This document shows, one piece after another, positions 16,734 to 25,460 of a stretch of DNA of 64,000 nucleotides. Origin of the DNA: UBA5109 sp965662565 (GTDB lineage: Bacteria > Pseudomonadota > Gammaproteobacteria > Pseudomonadales > Pseudohongiellaceae); NCBI GenBank assembly GCA_965662565.1, contig CBFIHS010000001.1, positions 35,349 to 99,348 of the forward strand, in the 5' to 3' direction. A program made the translations under genes and the position numbers. Position 1 is the first letter of the stretch. Each line of letters opens with the position of its first letter. The notes under the pieces were generated by a model. It was not told where the DNA came from, searched no databases, and saw nothing but the letters and a program-made list of their open reading frames with translations.

Positions 16734-18012
16734 AAGCTTTTTCTGAATGTATGACAGATTTATTTTCTAGCTTTTCAAGTTTTCGAGCAACTCTTAGAGC
16801 ACTCCAAACGCCATCTTCATGAAAACCATTTCTCCAATATGCCCCACAATACCAAGTGTTGATTTTACCGTTAATCAAGCCCCATGATTCTTGAGCTTTC
16901 ACACCAGACTCCAAGAACACAGGATGATCGTAGTTATAAATCCCGATAATTTTATCTGGATCAATTGATGCCGTTTGATTAAGTGTCACACAATAGGTTT
17001 TGTTAGCTTGCAAACCTTGCAAAATATTCATGTCATAGGTCAAAGTCGGTCTTTCATTCTTACTATCCAAGCTCACGTTCCAGCTCGACCAACAGCGTTT
17101 ATTTTTAGGCAATAAGCTTTCATCAGTATGCAATACCACTTCATTTTGACTATAGGGTATAGCGCTCAACAACTCATGCTCTTTGGGAGTTGGATCTTTT
17201 AGACAGACCAATACTTGATTGCTGTGACAAGCAAAAACCACGTGATCAAAATTTTCAAGCCCATCTTTTGTTTTTACTGAAACATAAGAGCCGGAAATAT
17301 TTCTATCAACTTCAAGTACCGGAGTGCTTAAACGAATGCGATCTTTATAAGGCCTAGTTAAGGGCTCTATATATTGTTTTGAGCCACCTTTAATGACACG
17401 CCATTGAGGCCTGTTACGAATATTTAAGAGCCCGTGATTACGAAAAAACTTCACAAAAAATGCCAGCGGCATATTACTCATATCATCTTGTTTGGCAGAC
17501 CATATTGCGGATCCCATTGGTAAAATATATTGCTCTTGAAAAGCTTTCGAATAAGAATATTTCTCTAGATAATCACCTAAAGTCACTGTGTTTCCAGCTT
17601 GTAAGTCCTGCACATGTGCTTCCACATGCTTATTAAAAAACATGATTTCTTTAAGCATCCTGAGGTATCTAGGTGAAAATAGGTTTTTTCGTTGAGCAAA
17701 CAAAGTATTCAGGTCGCTGCCCGCATATTCCAAGCCAGTATTGCGATCACTTACACTAAAGCTCATATTTGTTGGTAGATTTTCAACACCAAGTTCATCC
17801 AAGAGCGCTATAAAGCCAGGATAGGTCCAATCGTTAAAGACAATAAACCCAGTATCTATGGGAATAATATTGTCATTCTCGGGCACATCTATTGTTGCGG
17901 TATGCCCACCTAAGCGATCACCCGCCTCAAACAAACTTACCTCGTGCTGTTTTGACAAATAATAAGCGGCGGTCATACCGGATATACCACTACCAATAAC
18001 GGCAATCTTCAT
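16726..18012 (-). CDS. FAD-dependent amine-oxidase-like oxidoreductase
   Basis: 428 aa from ATG 18012, which overlaps the SDR stop (ATGA); the frame extends 51 bases further but those codons lie inside the SDR gene. The dinucleotide fold starts at residue 3 (IAVIGSGISGMTAAYYLS, GxGxxG) and is followed by LFEAGDRLGGHTATI, typical of amine oxidase/phytoene-desaturase-like flavoproteins. PIDTGFIVFND, SGMPxWSA-like MGSAIWSAKQDDM and the C-terminal NTWYCGAYWRNGFHEDGVWSA (the last FAD contact) are also family hallmarks. It is a regular member of ChrR-controlled operons with DUF1365 and Cfa; a lipid-related redox reaction is suspected but unproven. Confidence 0.9.
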   Translation of the reverse strand: MKIAVIGSGISGMTAAYYLSKQHEVSLFEAGDRLGGHTATIDVPENDNIIPIDTGFIVFNDWTYPGFIALLDELGVENLPTNMSFSVSDRNTGLEYAGSDLNTLFAQRKNLFSPRYLRMLKEIMFFNKHVEAHVQDLQAGNTVTLGDYLEKYSYSKAFQEQYILPMGSAIWSAKQDDMSNMPLAFFVKFFRNHGLLNIRNRPQWRVIKGGSKQYIEPLTRPYKDRIRLSTPVLEVDRNISGSYVSVKTKDGLENFDHVVFACHSNQVLVCLKDPTPKEHELLSAIPYSQNEVVLHTDESLLPKNKRCWSSWNVSLDSKNERPTLTYDMNILQGLQANKTYCVTLNQTASIDPDKIIGIYNYDHPVFLESGVKAQESWGLINGKINTWYCGAYWRNGFHEDGVWSALRVARKLEKLENKSVIHSEKAYV

Positions 18013-18797
18013 GACTGTCGCCCTTGGGAACGCCTTAAACGCCCCATTATGGTCTTGTACCAAAGCGAAGGTAACTTAGCCAGAATCGATAAAACGGCAT
18101 ATAAACGCCAAGGATAATCTATCCGTAGTGGCCTCTTCTGCAAACTCTTTAAGACTCCTTTGGCTGCCTGTTCTGGAGTAATAAGAAACGGCATCGGAAA
18201 GTCGTTCTGTTTTGTCATCGGAGTATCGACAAACCCCATATAAACTGGAATTACGTCGACTTTATCGCCAATATCGGCTCTTAAAGAATTTAAAAAATAG
18301 GCCATTGCAGCTTTAGACGAACCGTAAGCTTCGGCTCGTGGGAAGCCCAGATAAGAGCTCATTGAACATATTCCAGCTATAAAGGGTTTGCTGTCTTTGG
18401 AATCCTGAGGTTTTGCTTTTAGTAGATTATAAGCTGCAGCACAGGAATGAACCGTTCCCATAAAGTTTATAGAAATCGCTTTCTTAAAAGCTTTTAACTG
18501 AAAATCTGGAAGATCAATGTAATCACAAATCCCAGCACACAGAAATATCCCATCAAGGTATTCAAGCTCAGGTATTTCTATTTCAAACAAACTCAGCATT
18601 TGCTGCTCATCAGCAACATCACAGGGTAAGACTGTTATCAAATCAGGATAGTTTTGAGCAAACGCCTCAAGTGAATCCTTACCTCTACTGCTGATTATTA
18701 GTTGATGACCTTCTTCAGCAAGGGCATGAGCCAAGGCTTTACCGATACCGGAACTAGCACCAGTGATCCAAAAAGTCTGTTGTTTAATGCCAGTCAT
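18009..18797 (-). CDS. Short-chain dehydrogenase/reductase (SDR)
   Basis: 262 aa classical SDR. TGASSGIGKALA (about 12-23) is the nucleotide-binding glycine motif, LFLCAGICDYI corresponds to the NNAG strand, and the catalytic triad is visible as Ser in CSMSSYLG and Tyr/Lys in YGSSKAA (YxxxK). The C-terminus has one hydrophobic patch (WRLYAVLSILAKLPSLWYK), suggesting membrane contact. The substrate is not predictable. It belongs to the operon beginning with the NTF2-like gene (23-bp gap) and overlaps the flavoprotein gene by four bases. Confidence 0.88.
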   Translation of the reverse strand: MTGIKQQTFWITGASSGIGKALAHALAEEGHQLIISSRGKDSLEAFAQNYPDLITVLPCDVADEQQMLSLFEIEIPELEYLDGIFLCAGICDYIDLPDFQLKAFKKAISINFMGTVHSCAAAYNLLKAKPQDSKDSKPFIAGICSMSSYLGFPRAEAYGSSKAAMAYFLNSLRADIGDKVDVIPVYMGFVDTPMTKQNDFPMPFLITPEQAAKGVLKSLQKRPLRIDYPWRLYAVLSILAKLPSLWYKTIMGRLRRSQGRQS

Positions 18798-18820
18798 TAG
18801 TTAGTATTCAGTTGCCACAA

Positions 18821-19276
18821 TTATCGCAGGCGATTCTTTAAAAACCTTGTGATGCCTCCAAGCAAAGGTAAATGTTCGTAAAGCAGAGCACCTAAATCGT
18901 AACAATCCTCGTGATAATAAACTTTAGTGGTGTATCTAATCACTGACATTCCTCTTACTGTAATTGGCTTACCTCCTTTGAGGTTCTTATGAGAAAAGGT
19001 CATTTCCCAAGTTAGATGCGCGCAGCCTTCTTCTTGAATTTTTTCTATATAGCGCATTTCATAGCTAGTCATGTTAATTGCCATACGTTTGAGATAGGAC
19101 TTCAGAGCAAGACTTCCTGTGAGTTTATGAACAGGATCAATAAACTCAGCGTCTTGGGTATAGAGCTCGTCAACTTGCGGGATAGAATCCACCGAGAACT
19201 CAGAATAAAAATCCATAAGCCGGCCCGCAATATGCTTAGATGCAACTGGAACTTCTATTTTTTGGACATTAGACAT
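18821..19276 (-). CDS. NTF2-like/SnoaL-type protein
   Basis: 151 aa from the ATG at 19276, chosen over GTG at 19282. The fold is that of the nuclear-transport-factor-2-like family (cone-shaped alpha+beta): LMDFYSEFSVDSIPQVDELYTQDAEFIDP, KSYLKRMAINMTSYEMRYIE and TWEMTFSHKNLKGGKPITVRGMSVI. Members range from isomerases to ligand-binding proteins; no catalytic signature can be claimed. It is the first gene of the operon that ends with cfa, divergent from the ECF sigma gene, so the 255-bp intergenic region should carry its promoter. Confidence 0.82.
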   Translation of the reverse strand: MSNVQKIEVPVASKHIAGRLMDFYSEFSVDSIPQVDELYTQDAEFIDPVHKLTGSLALKSYLKRMAINMTSYEMRYIEKIQEEGCAHLTWEMTFSHKNLKGGKPITVRGMSVIRYTTKVYYHEDCYDLGALLYEHLPLLGGITRFLKNRLR

Positions 19277-19350
19277 AAGCACAACCTGATTGATATCTTG
19301 TAACTGCTCGGAAAAATACGCAAAAATACTACTTTTAGATGATTCATTGT

Positions 19351-19368
19351 AGATTCAGTATCGAATCT
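19351..19368. promoter_or_regulatory. Inverted repeat in the divergent rpoE/NTF2-like intergenic region
   Basis: AGATTC (19351-19356), six bases, GAATCT (19363-19368). It lies 75 bp before the NTF2-like start and 164 bp before the sigma gene. Its symmetry suggests a dimeric regulator or an overlap with a promoter. No known consensus was matched. Confidence 0.3.
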
Positions 19369-19475
19369 GGCAATATCACTACTATACAGGAAATATATTG
19401 CTGCTATTTTGCTGCTTTGTATCTACTATATATATATTTTAACTCTACTTTATCTCTAATTAAGTAATCCGCTTT

Positions 19476-19505
19476 TGATCTATTTACGTAACATACACCA
19501 AATGA
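19476..19505 (+). promoter_or_regulatory. Weak candidate ECF11-type promoter before the sigma gene
   Basis: TGATCT at 19476-19481 matches the -35 element (TGATCC-like) reported for RpoE/ChrR promoters in Rhodobacter. The -10 counterpart (AAATGA near 19500, expected TAAGA) is poor. The distance to the ATG (19532) is suitable for autoregulation. Treat as a hint only. Confidence 0.25.
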
Positions 19506-19531
19506 GATCAATCTAGCAAAGCGGAACTAGA

Positions 19532-20149
19532 ATGTTGCATAAGATGCGAAAAACCGATTCTGAAAATACAGACAACCCTACCAGATGGAACATTCTGCTT
19601 CAGTCTGTGGGTTCCAAGAAGGACAGAGCTGATTTTCAAACCTTATACAATCATTTTGCACCTTTGATTAAAGCTTATGCCTACAAGGCTACCGAGCTCT
19701 CTAAAGCCGAGGCTATTGCTGAAGAACTTGCCCAAGAAACCATGATAAAAGTATGGAAAAAAGCAGATACTTTTAATTCCGAAAAAGCTTCTGCTAGCAC
19801 TTGGATTTTCACAGTTGCAAGAAATACTCGTATTGACCTACTGCGTAAGTATAATAAGCAGTGGGAAAAAGCGTCAGAAGAGTTTGATGAAAACTTTCTA
19901 AATGCTGATGATATCTGGGACGACAAAGTCGACAACATCGAAAAAAATATCGAAGCCAGTCACACCAGAAAAATAATCAAGGCCTCAGTCAATGAACTAC
20001 CGATTGAGCAACTTACCGTTATCCGTTCAATATTCATGGAAGGTCTCTCACATTCTGAAGCAGCAGCCGCACTAAACTTACCCTTAGGAACTGTGAAATC
20101 GCGAGTCCGATTAGCCCTACAGAAACTCAAACTAAGTATCGACATCTAA
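19532..20149 (+). CDS. rpoE: ECF sigma factor, RpoE/ChrR (singlet-oxygen) type
   Basis: 205 aa with sigma region 2 (DFQTLYNHFAPLIKAYAYKATE, ELAQETMIKVWKKADTFN, ASTWIFTVARNTRIDLLRKY) and region 4 (LPIEQLTVIRSIFMEGLSHSEAAAALNLPLGTVKSRVRLALQKLK, split motifs). The next gene, 18 bp downstream, is a ChrR-type cupin anti-sigma, which places it in the ECF11 group. In Rhodobacter this factor responds to singlet oxygen and activates cfa, photolyase and the DUF1365/SDR genes, all of which flank it here. GCGGAAC lies before the ATG. The pair is therefore the probable master switch of the 14.7-23.2 kb island. Confidence 0.92.
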   Translation: MLHKMRKTDSENTDNPTRWNILLQSVGSKKDRADFQTLYNHFAPLIKAYAYKATELSKAEAIAEELAQETMIKVWKKADTFNSEKASASTWIFTVARNTRIDLLRKYNKQWEKASEEFDENFLNADDIWDDKVDNIEKNIEASHTRKIIKASVNELPIEQLTVIRSIFMEGLSHSEAAAALNLPLGTVKSRVRLALQKLKLSIDI

Positions 20150-20167
20150 AATAAAATTTTAAATATT

Positions 20168-20854
20168 ATGACTAAATATCATCCTGACACACGTTTTATT
20201 ACCGATTATGCAGCAGGCAGCCTAGCTGTTTCCCAGGCTCTTTGCGTTTCTACGCATCTGCATTATTGTTCGGACTGCCAAGCTAAGGTTGAACAATTGA
20301 CCGCGCTAGGAAATACTTTTTTCACCGAGTTAGCACCTGCTAAACTAGAGCATGACTTTGAAGCCCTAATGTCTCGTATTGACTCCATGCCTGATGAAAA
20401 CATTAGCCTCAACAGTCAAGCATCGGCTAAGACAAACCTCAAGCTTTCAAGTAAAAGCTCCTTGCCTGCCGTATTACATAAATTGATACAGGGCGACCTC
20501 AAATCTTTAAGTTGGCGTTACATCGGTAAAAACTTTCGTTATTCAGATTTAAATGTGGGTGATCCAGATCGCGAAACCTCCCTCTTTAATATTAAAGCTG
20601 GCGGAAATGTTCCTCGACATCGCCATGGTGGAGATGAAATTACGGTTGTTCTTAAAGGCAGTTTCTCTGATCAAGATGATAATTACCAAGTTGGAGATTT
20701 TATTGTGCGTACTCCTGGAGAAACTCACTCACCCGTAGCTTCACAGGATGAAGATTGCTTGTGTCTTTCAACTTTGGATGCGCCTATTGAGATGACCAAC
20801 TGGTTCTACCGTTTACTCGCACCTCTTATACAAGCTAAAACACAAACAAGCTAA
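20168..20854 (+). CDS. chrR: ChrR-type zinc-binding cupin anti-sigma factor
   Basis: 228 aa with two domains. The N-terminal anti-sigma domain carries the zinc site THLHYCSDCQAK (HxxxCxxC, about residues 32-40), which binds the sigma factor. The C-terminal cupin (about 120-215) has GGNVPRHRHGGDEITVVLKG and later RTPGETHSPVA, providing a second metal site needed in Rhodobacter for the singlet-oxygen response. It should hold the adjacent RpoE inactive until singlet oxygen or organic peroxide triggers its release. There is no clear Shine-Dalgarno before its ATG, and translation may depend on the sigma gene ending 18 bp upstream. Confidence 0.93.
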   Translation: MTKYHPDTRFITDYAAGSLAVSQALCVSTHLHYCSDCQAKVEQLTALGNTFFTELAPAKLEHDFEALMSRIDSMPDENISLNSQASAKTNLKLSSKSSLPAVLHKLIQGDLKSLSWRYIGKNFRYSDLNVGDPDRETSLFNIKAGGNVPRHRHGGDEITVVLKGSFSDQDDNYQVGDFIVRTPGETHSPVASQDEDCLCLSTLDAPIEMTNWFYRLLAPLIQAKTQTS

Positions 20855-20860
20855 AAAAAT

Positions 20861-22279
20861 TTACTGCTTAAAAGCCGCTAAAACACGTTCTTTTGAATAC
20901 TTTAGATCAACCACAGGCTGATAATATTCAGATTCTAATTTTGCAGGATCGTGAATAGTCTTCGGCCTTTCACTTCTTAATTCCTTTACGAAAGTTTTAA
21001 TAAACTCACCATCAGGATCAAAACGTTCAGACTGACGTATAGGACTAAACATCCTGAAATATGGCGCCGCATCGGTTCCCGTAGAAGCGCTCCATTGCCA
21101 ACCTCCATTGTTAGCGGAAAAGTCACCATCTATTAAGTGCTGCATAAACCAACGCTCACCCCAACGCCAATCAATTAATAAATTCTTGCTTAAAAACATT
21201 GCTACAACCATACGCAAACGATTATGCATCCAACCCCTTTCTAGAAGTTGACGCATTGCCGCATCCACTAGAGGAAAACCTGTTTGACCTCTCGTCCAAC
21301 GTGCAAACTCCTCTTCATCATAACGCCAAGCTATGGAATCATACTTAGGGTTCCACGCTTTATTGGTACAAACGTGCGGAAAATGAACCATTACGTATTT
21401 ATAAAAGTCTCGCCATAACAACTCATTTTTCCAAGTATAAACTGCCTCATTGTTCCCTAGACTGCCTGCTTTTTCCCAGCAAGTGCGTACCGAAATAACC
21501 CCACTCGCCAGATAAGGAGATAAAGAACTCGTTCCACTTTGTGCGGGAAAATCACGCCTTTCTTTATAATGATTAATATTGGAACCGACAAATTCATCCA
21601 AGCGTTTAGTTGCCTCATTTTCGCCTGCAGGCCATTGTTGTTGCCACCAAGATTCACTTTTTGGCCAATCAATTTTATCCAAGTCCATCTGCTTGTTAGT
21701 CGGCTCTAGCTCTGGGAATGAAGGAGTAAAAAAAGTGCTATTTTTTGAAGCGTCTAAATTAAGACCAAAGCTTTTAATCGGACCAGATGCTTCCAGCAGC
21801 ATTCTGGTTTTCTTTGCATAGGGCGTAAAAACTTTAAATGGACGGCCTTCTCCTGTTAAGGCAAATTCTGGAGGCAGTAAACATTGGTCTTCGTAGCAAT
21901 GGAAATTAATTTCTTCTTGCTCACAAAGTGCCTTCACGGCTTCATCACGCTTAGTTTCGTTAATAGGGTATTCGGCATTGCAATGAATGCCTGAAACATT
22001 CCAGACTGAAATTAATTCATTTAATAATGCAGGAATTTGAGAATAGGAATCCACTTGAAAAAAACGTAATGGGATATTCTTCTCTTCCAAAGATTGTTTC
22101 AAAAACTCTAAATTTCTACGCCAAAAATCAATCTTTATAGGAGCATCATCATGCTCTCTCCACTGCCTCGGAGTAGCAATGTAAATTGCAACAGAAGGCC
22201 CCTTATTTAAAGATTGAATTAACGCCGTATTGTCATCAATTCGAAGATCGCTCCTAAACCAACAAAGCTGAAGATTCAT
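20861..22279 (-). CDS. phrB: Deoxyribodipyrimidine photolyase
   Basis: 472 aa, typical class I CPD photolyase. N-terminal alpha/beta antenna domain (QLCWFRSDLRIDDNTAL) and C-terminal FAD domain: NHYKERRDFPAQSGTSSLSPYLASGVIS, ELLWRDFYKYVMVHFP, WTRGQTGFPLVDAAMRQL, GWMHNRLRMVVAMFLSKNLLIDW, LIDGDFSANNGGWQWSASTGTDAAPYFRMF. The tryptophans for electron transfer are in place. It repairs UV-induced cyclobutane dimers with light. The start overlaps the upstream DUF523 stop (ATGA), so they are cotranscribed. It converges on chrR with only six bases between the stops. Photolyase is a known ChrR-regulon gene. Confidence 0.95.
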   Translation of the reverse strand: MNLQLCWFRSDLRIDDNTALIQSLNKGPSVAIYIATPRQWREHDDAPIKIDFWRRNLEFLKQSLEEKNIPLRFFQVDSYSQIPALLNELISVWNVSGIHCNAEYPINETKRDEAVKALCEQEEINFHCYEDQCLLPPEFALTGEGRPFKVFTPYAKKTRMLLEASGPIKSFGLNLDASKNSTFFTPSFPELEPTNKQMDLDKIDWPKSESWWQQQWPAGENEATKRLDEFVGSNINHYKERRDFPAQSGTSSLSPYLASGVISVRTCWEKAGSLGNNEAVYTWKNELLWRDFYKYVMVHFPHVCTNKAWNPKYDSIAWRYDEEEFARWTRGQTGFPLVDAAMRQLLERGWMHNRLRMVVAMFLSKNLLIDWRWGERWFMQHLIDGDFSANNGGWQWSASTGTDAAPYFRMFSPIRQSERFDPDGEFIKTFVKELRSERPKTIHDPAKLESEYYQPVVDLKYSKERVLAAFKQ

Positions 22280-23223
22280 ATAGCATTACGCAAACTTAAT
22301 TCTGGTGGATAGGGATCAAAGTAAGCTTGCTTACTGATGTAGTCATTAGGATGATTATTAAAGTGATTCTGTAACAAAGTGATCGGTACCACTAAAGGAG
22401 CAATGCCTTTTCGATATTGCTCAATCACTTCAGAAGGTTTTGCCTTCTCTTTACTGTGTATGTGTTTTTTTAAATAACCTTGTAAGTGCATCAATACATT
22501 CGTGTTGGTTTTACGATTGGCTTTTTGTGTCAATACTTCCATTAAACCGGCAATGTACTTTTCACCGAGTTCTAGAGGATCATAGCTCCCTGCATCCGCC
22601 AGCATTTGGCCGAGCTTGATATATTTCTGTGGCGCCTGGGCCATAAGACAATATTTATAGGCAACATGAAAATCTTGAATCCCCGGAATACTTAAGCCAT
22701 CAATCAATAGATTTTGCCAGCGTTTATAAGCAAACACCCGGGTTATAAAATTCTCTCTTAGCACTGGATCCGTCAAACGCCCAGCCTCCTCAACCGGCAA
22801 TAAGGGCATCGCTTTAGTGACGGCCTCAGCATAAATTCCTCTTGAACTATCAACAGCAGAAGGATTGCCTTTGTTATAGAGTTTCACTCTAAAAAGGCCG
22901 CAACTGGGAGAGCCCTTGATGAAGATGTAACCGCATATATCAGTCAAGACCGGGAGAGTATCAACTGCAAACTGTTTTAATTTATCAGTTACATCTAAGC
23001 TCTCTGTATCCACATCCACGGCTCGTGGATTATCGGCATCGCCAATTAAGTGAATAGGTTTTCTTGGTACACCTAAACCAATACCCACTTCAGGACAAAA
23101 AGGCTTGTAGTCAAAGTAGTCCGAAAGTGTATCGGTACAAAGACGAGATAATTTATGACCGCCGTTATATCGGACTTCTTCACCCATTAAACAACTGCTT
23201 ATGCCAATAGCTATTTTTTCCAA
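22276..23223 (-). CDS. DUF523 + DUF1722 two-domain protein
   Basis: 315 aa. The N-terminal DUF523 (about 1-155) has IGISSCLMGEEVRYNGGHK, FCPEVGIGLGVPRKP and FIKGSPSCGLFRV with conserved cysteines that could hold a metal or Fe-S centre. The C-terminal DUF1722 (about 190-305, YbgA domain) has QAPQKYIKLGQMLADAG and NVLMHLQGYLKKHI. Biochemistry is unknown; in E. coli ybgA also lies beside phr. A TTG start is chosen because GAGGG lies five bases before it and MEKIAIGISSCL is the normal family N-terminus. It is the first gene of the photolyase operon. Confidence 0.9.
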   Translation of the reverse strand: MEKIAIGISSCLMGEEVRYNGGHKLSRLCTDTLSDYFDYKPFCPEVGIGLGVPRKPIHLIGDADNPRAVDVDTESLDVTDKLKQFAVDTLPVLTDICGYIFIKGSPSCGLFRVKLYNKGNPSAVDSSRGIYAEAVTKAMPLLPVEEAGRLTDPVLRENFITRVFAYKRWQNLLIDGLSIPGIQDFHVAYKYCLMAQAPQKYIKLGQMLADAGSYDPLELGEKYIAGLMEVLTQKANRKTNTNVLMHLQGYLKKHIHSKEKAKPSEVIEQYRKGIAPLVVPITLLQNHFNNHPNDYISKQAYFDPYPPELSLRNAI

Positions 23224-23358
23224 AACACCCTCTTACAGCGATGAAGATCGCAACAATTCAATTATGGCACTTTACTATAGCAAGATTCACGTTTCGAGCG
23301 TAAAGGATGGATTAACTCAGCAAAAGCTAATTGAAACAGAACACAACGCAATATGGCT

Positions 23359-23595
23359 TTAAAAAGATTCTGGCTTGGTGCCAGCTATAACCTTCGAACT
23401 AATTTCTTTGGCTTGAGAAACACTTATAGTCTTTTTATGACTCAAGCTGCTTAAGGAAAGACGGAAATATTTAATGAAGCGGCGGCAATCACCACACATT
23501 AGGAGATGCATAGCCATGGCCATCGCTTGGGACCAGCTTAGCTGTTTATCAACATAGTCTGTGGCTTTACCAAGCACATCTTTGTACTTCAACAT
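23359..23595 (-). CDS. Small zinc-finger anti-sigma factor (zf-HC2-like)
   Basis: 78 aa from ATG 23595, which has GAGG six bases upstream; the longer TTG-initiated frame would overlap the sigma gene. The core is MAMHLLMCGDCRRFIKYFR, an HxxxCxxC zinc site with a downstream helix, as in minimal cytoplasmic anti-sigma factors. There is no membrane segment. It follows the ECF sigma gene by 40 bp and is probably its inhibitor. The signal sensed is unknown. Confidence 0.8.
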   Translation of the reverse strand: MLKYKDVLGKATDYVDKQLSWSQAMAMAMHLLMCGDCRRFIKYFRLSLSSLSHKKTISVSQAKEISSKVIAGTKPESF

Positions 23596-23635
23596 ATTTG
23601 CCTCATCGTCATGCTTATTTGCAAAATTTGCAGTG

Positions 23636-24256
23636 TTAACATTCACCGGTTTCCTGATAGTGATCAATTACCTGAAAAAGCTTCAGCCGCGCACGATGCA
23701 AAAGCACTCTGGCATTATAGTATGAAATTTCTAAAATGTTACAAACTTCCTGCATTTCAAGTTGCTCTTGATCACGCAACATGAAAACGGCTTTTTGATC
23801 GGATTGCAATAAAGTTAAGGTATGCTCAATACAGCGCTGCAACTGCTCTTCTTGAAGCAATGCTTCAGGCGAGCTTAAATCCCAGTCTGAAGGAGCTTTC
23901 TGCCAATGCCCATCATCCTCAAATCCATTAGCTAACCACTTATCAAGCTTATCTCCTTGCTGACCATCATCTGAGGCGCTCTCCAGAGAGGTGGTTTTAG
24001 CTTCCTTACGATAGCGACCGAAGGCTTCATTTTTTAAGATAGTAAACATCCAGGTTTTCAGTGAAGAGCGTTCCTGAAATTTGGGCAAGGCCTTATATAT
24101 CGACACCCATGCTTCTTGTGTAACTTCTTCGGCCCAAGCATCACCGACAATGGACCTCGCCACCGCCAAAAGAGACAGATGATATTCCTGAACCAAGAGA
24201 TTGAAGCTTTGATGATCCTGGTTTTTTAATTTCTCCAGGCTGGAGATTTGATCCAT
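23636..24256 (-). CDS. ECF sigma factor (second copy type)
   Basis: 206 aa. Region 2: HQSFNLLVQEYHLSLLAVARSIVGD, WAEEVTQEAWVSIYKALPKFQERSSLKTWMFTILKNEAFGRYRKE. Region 4: LTLLQSDQKAVFMLRDQEQLEMQEVCNILEISYYNARVLLHRARLKLFQ (shown as its two ends in the family). A 60-residue variable linker lies between. Paired with a short zf-HC2 anti-sigma, it resembles sigma factors regulating stress or envelope genes in other gammaproteobacteria; its target genes cannot be read. It differs clearly from the RpoE-type gene 4 kb away. No obvious Shine-Dalgarno. Confidence 0.88.
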   Translation of the reverse strand: MDQISSLEKLKNQDHQSFNLLVQEYHLSLLAVARSIVGDAWAEEVTQEAWVSIYKALPKFQERSSLKTWMFTILKNEAFGRYRKEAKTTSLESASDDGQQGDKLDKWLANGFEDDGHWQKAPSDWDLSSPEALLQEEQLQRCIEHTLTLLQSDQKAVFMLRDQEQLEMQEVCNILEISYYNARVLLHRARLKLFQVIDHYQETGEC

Positions 24257-24355
24257 AGTGACAACTGTTTATGGCCTCTGAATTAAAATAATACTAACAG
24301 CTCGAAGCCTAAACAAGAATATCTTAAGAGTGTCGATACTAATACTCATTGAGGA

Positions 24356-24378
24356 GGCTAGTTTTAATAAAACTAGCC
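24356..24378. terminator. Ten-base-pair perfect hairpin between phytase and ECF sigma genes
   Basis: GGCTAGTTTT (24356-24365), loop AAT, AAAACTAGCC (24369-24378). It lies 33 bp past the phytase stop on the minus strand and 100 bp before the sigma start. There is no U-run after it in either direction, so it may be a 3'-end stabiliser or a factor-dependent terminator. Confidence 0.45.
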
Positions 24379-24410
24379 AATTCTCAAAAGGTCTAATTCT
24401 AGAACTAACT

Positions 24411-25451
24411 TTATTCTATTTCTAAAGCCTTGATTACTTCTAACCATGAGATAGCTTTGAAGTTCTGATTCTCTTTGGGATTTTCATTAAATCCATCCTG
24501 TACAACCAGCATCCCTAGTGGAAAACGATCATCAAAACTAACTGAAGAGACAGTGAGACCGTCTGTTTCTTGCGTAGCATCAACGCCATTTTCTGGATTT
24601 AATTCAACTCGAAAAGAGCCCATATAAGAAGCATCATTCATAAGGTCATAAACTGCGTAGCTATTGTCGCCCTGACTTGAGGCAATCAAATAAACACTGC
24701 CATCTATGTGACGGTATACATCCATGCCTTCTACGTCCGCTTCAAGTTCAACGCTGCTTGTTGTAGCGATAAGCTCACGCTCATCAGCTCGACTAATATC
24801 AGCTGGCATACGCCAAATCCCAACTTCTTCTTCACCAAAATAAAAAGTATTCGTTTGGTCATCGACGGCACACCCTTCTGGTTGGGAGTCGACAATAAAT
24901 GAACCAAGTTTTTCAGCTACCAAACTATCATTAGCATCATTGGTGAGCCAAAACTTCTGATAAAGACCATCACTACTATTAACAAATGCGAAAAGCGCAC
25001 CTTCATGATTTCTATATAGGCAAACCCCATATGGGTCTTCCATTTCTAATGGTTGTTGGAACAACACACTTACTAAACCCTCAGAGCTAATTTCAAAAAT
25101 ATCCAAAGTCTTATCTGTTCGATTGGTTGCTACAGCAAAAGAGCCTCTATGACCATTTAGAACAGCATCACTTCTTAAGTCCACATTATTAAGCCTACCT
25201 TGATCTAAAAATTGAACAAGTTGGCCTTGAAGATCATAAACCCCAAGCCCATTTTTTTTATCTGTGCCTAGAATTAAACTTTGTGAAGGGTCCTGAGGAT
25301 GTACCCAAATAGCTGGATCATCAGCAGCATCATCGTCACTGGCAACGGCTTGAGTTTCGAATTCTGCATAGACAGGTTTAGCATTTAAATTAACAAAGTG
25401 AGTTTCGCACCCACTCAATACAATCATAAATAAAACCAGAAATAACTTCAT
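24411..25451 (-). CDS. Beta-propeller (3-)phytase, lipoprotein
   Basis: 346 aa from ATG 25451. The signal has a lipobox (FMIVLSGC), so the enzyme is probably tethered to a membrane. The six-bladed BPP signature is clear: DDAADDPAIWVHPQDPSQS, GTDKKNGLGVYDLQG, NNVDLR, DPYGVCLY, QPEGCAVDDQTNTFYFGEEEVGIW and ELEADVEGMDVYR, with the acidic Ca-binding residues and HP of the active site. It releases phosphate from phytate in a calcium-dependent way. It lies downstream of a TonB receptor in the same direction, a frequent pairing in marine and soil Proteobacteria. A strong terminator ends ten bases before its ATG. Confidence 0.92.
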   Translation of the reverse strand: MKLFLVLFMIVLSGCETHFVNLNAKPVYAEFETQAVASDDDAADDPAIWVHPQDPSQSLILGTDKKNGLGVYDLQGQLVQFLDQGRLNNVDLRSDAVLNGHRGSFAVATNRTDKTLDIFEISSEGLVSVLFQQPLEMEDPYGVCLYRNHEGALFAFVNSSDGLYQKFWLTNDANDSLVAEKLGSFIVDSQPEGCAVDDQTNTFYFGEEEVGIWRMPADISRADERELIATTSSVELEADVEGMDVYRHIDGSVYLIASSQGDNSYAVYDLMNDASYMGSFRVELNPENGVDATQETDGLTVSSVSFDDRFPLGMLVVQDGFNENPKENQNFKAISWLEVIKALEIE

Positions 25452-25460
25452 ATTCACATC

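Noticed and set aside
23224..23358. ECF11-type promoter before DUF523-photolyase
   Set aside because: A TAAGA word exists but no TGATC-like -35 at an acceptable distance.
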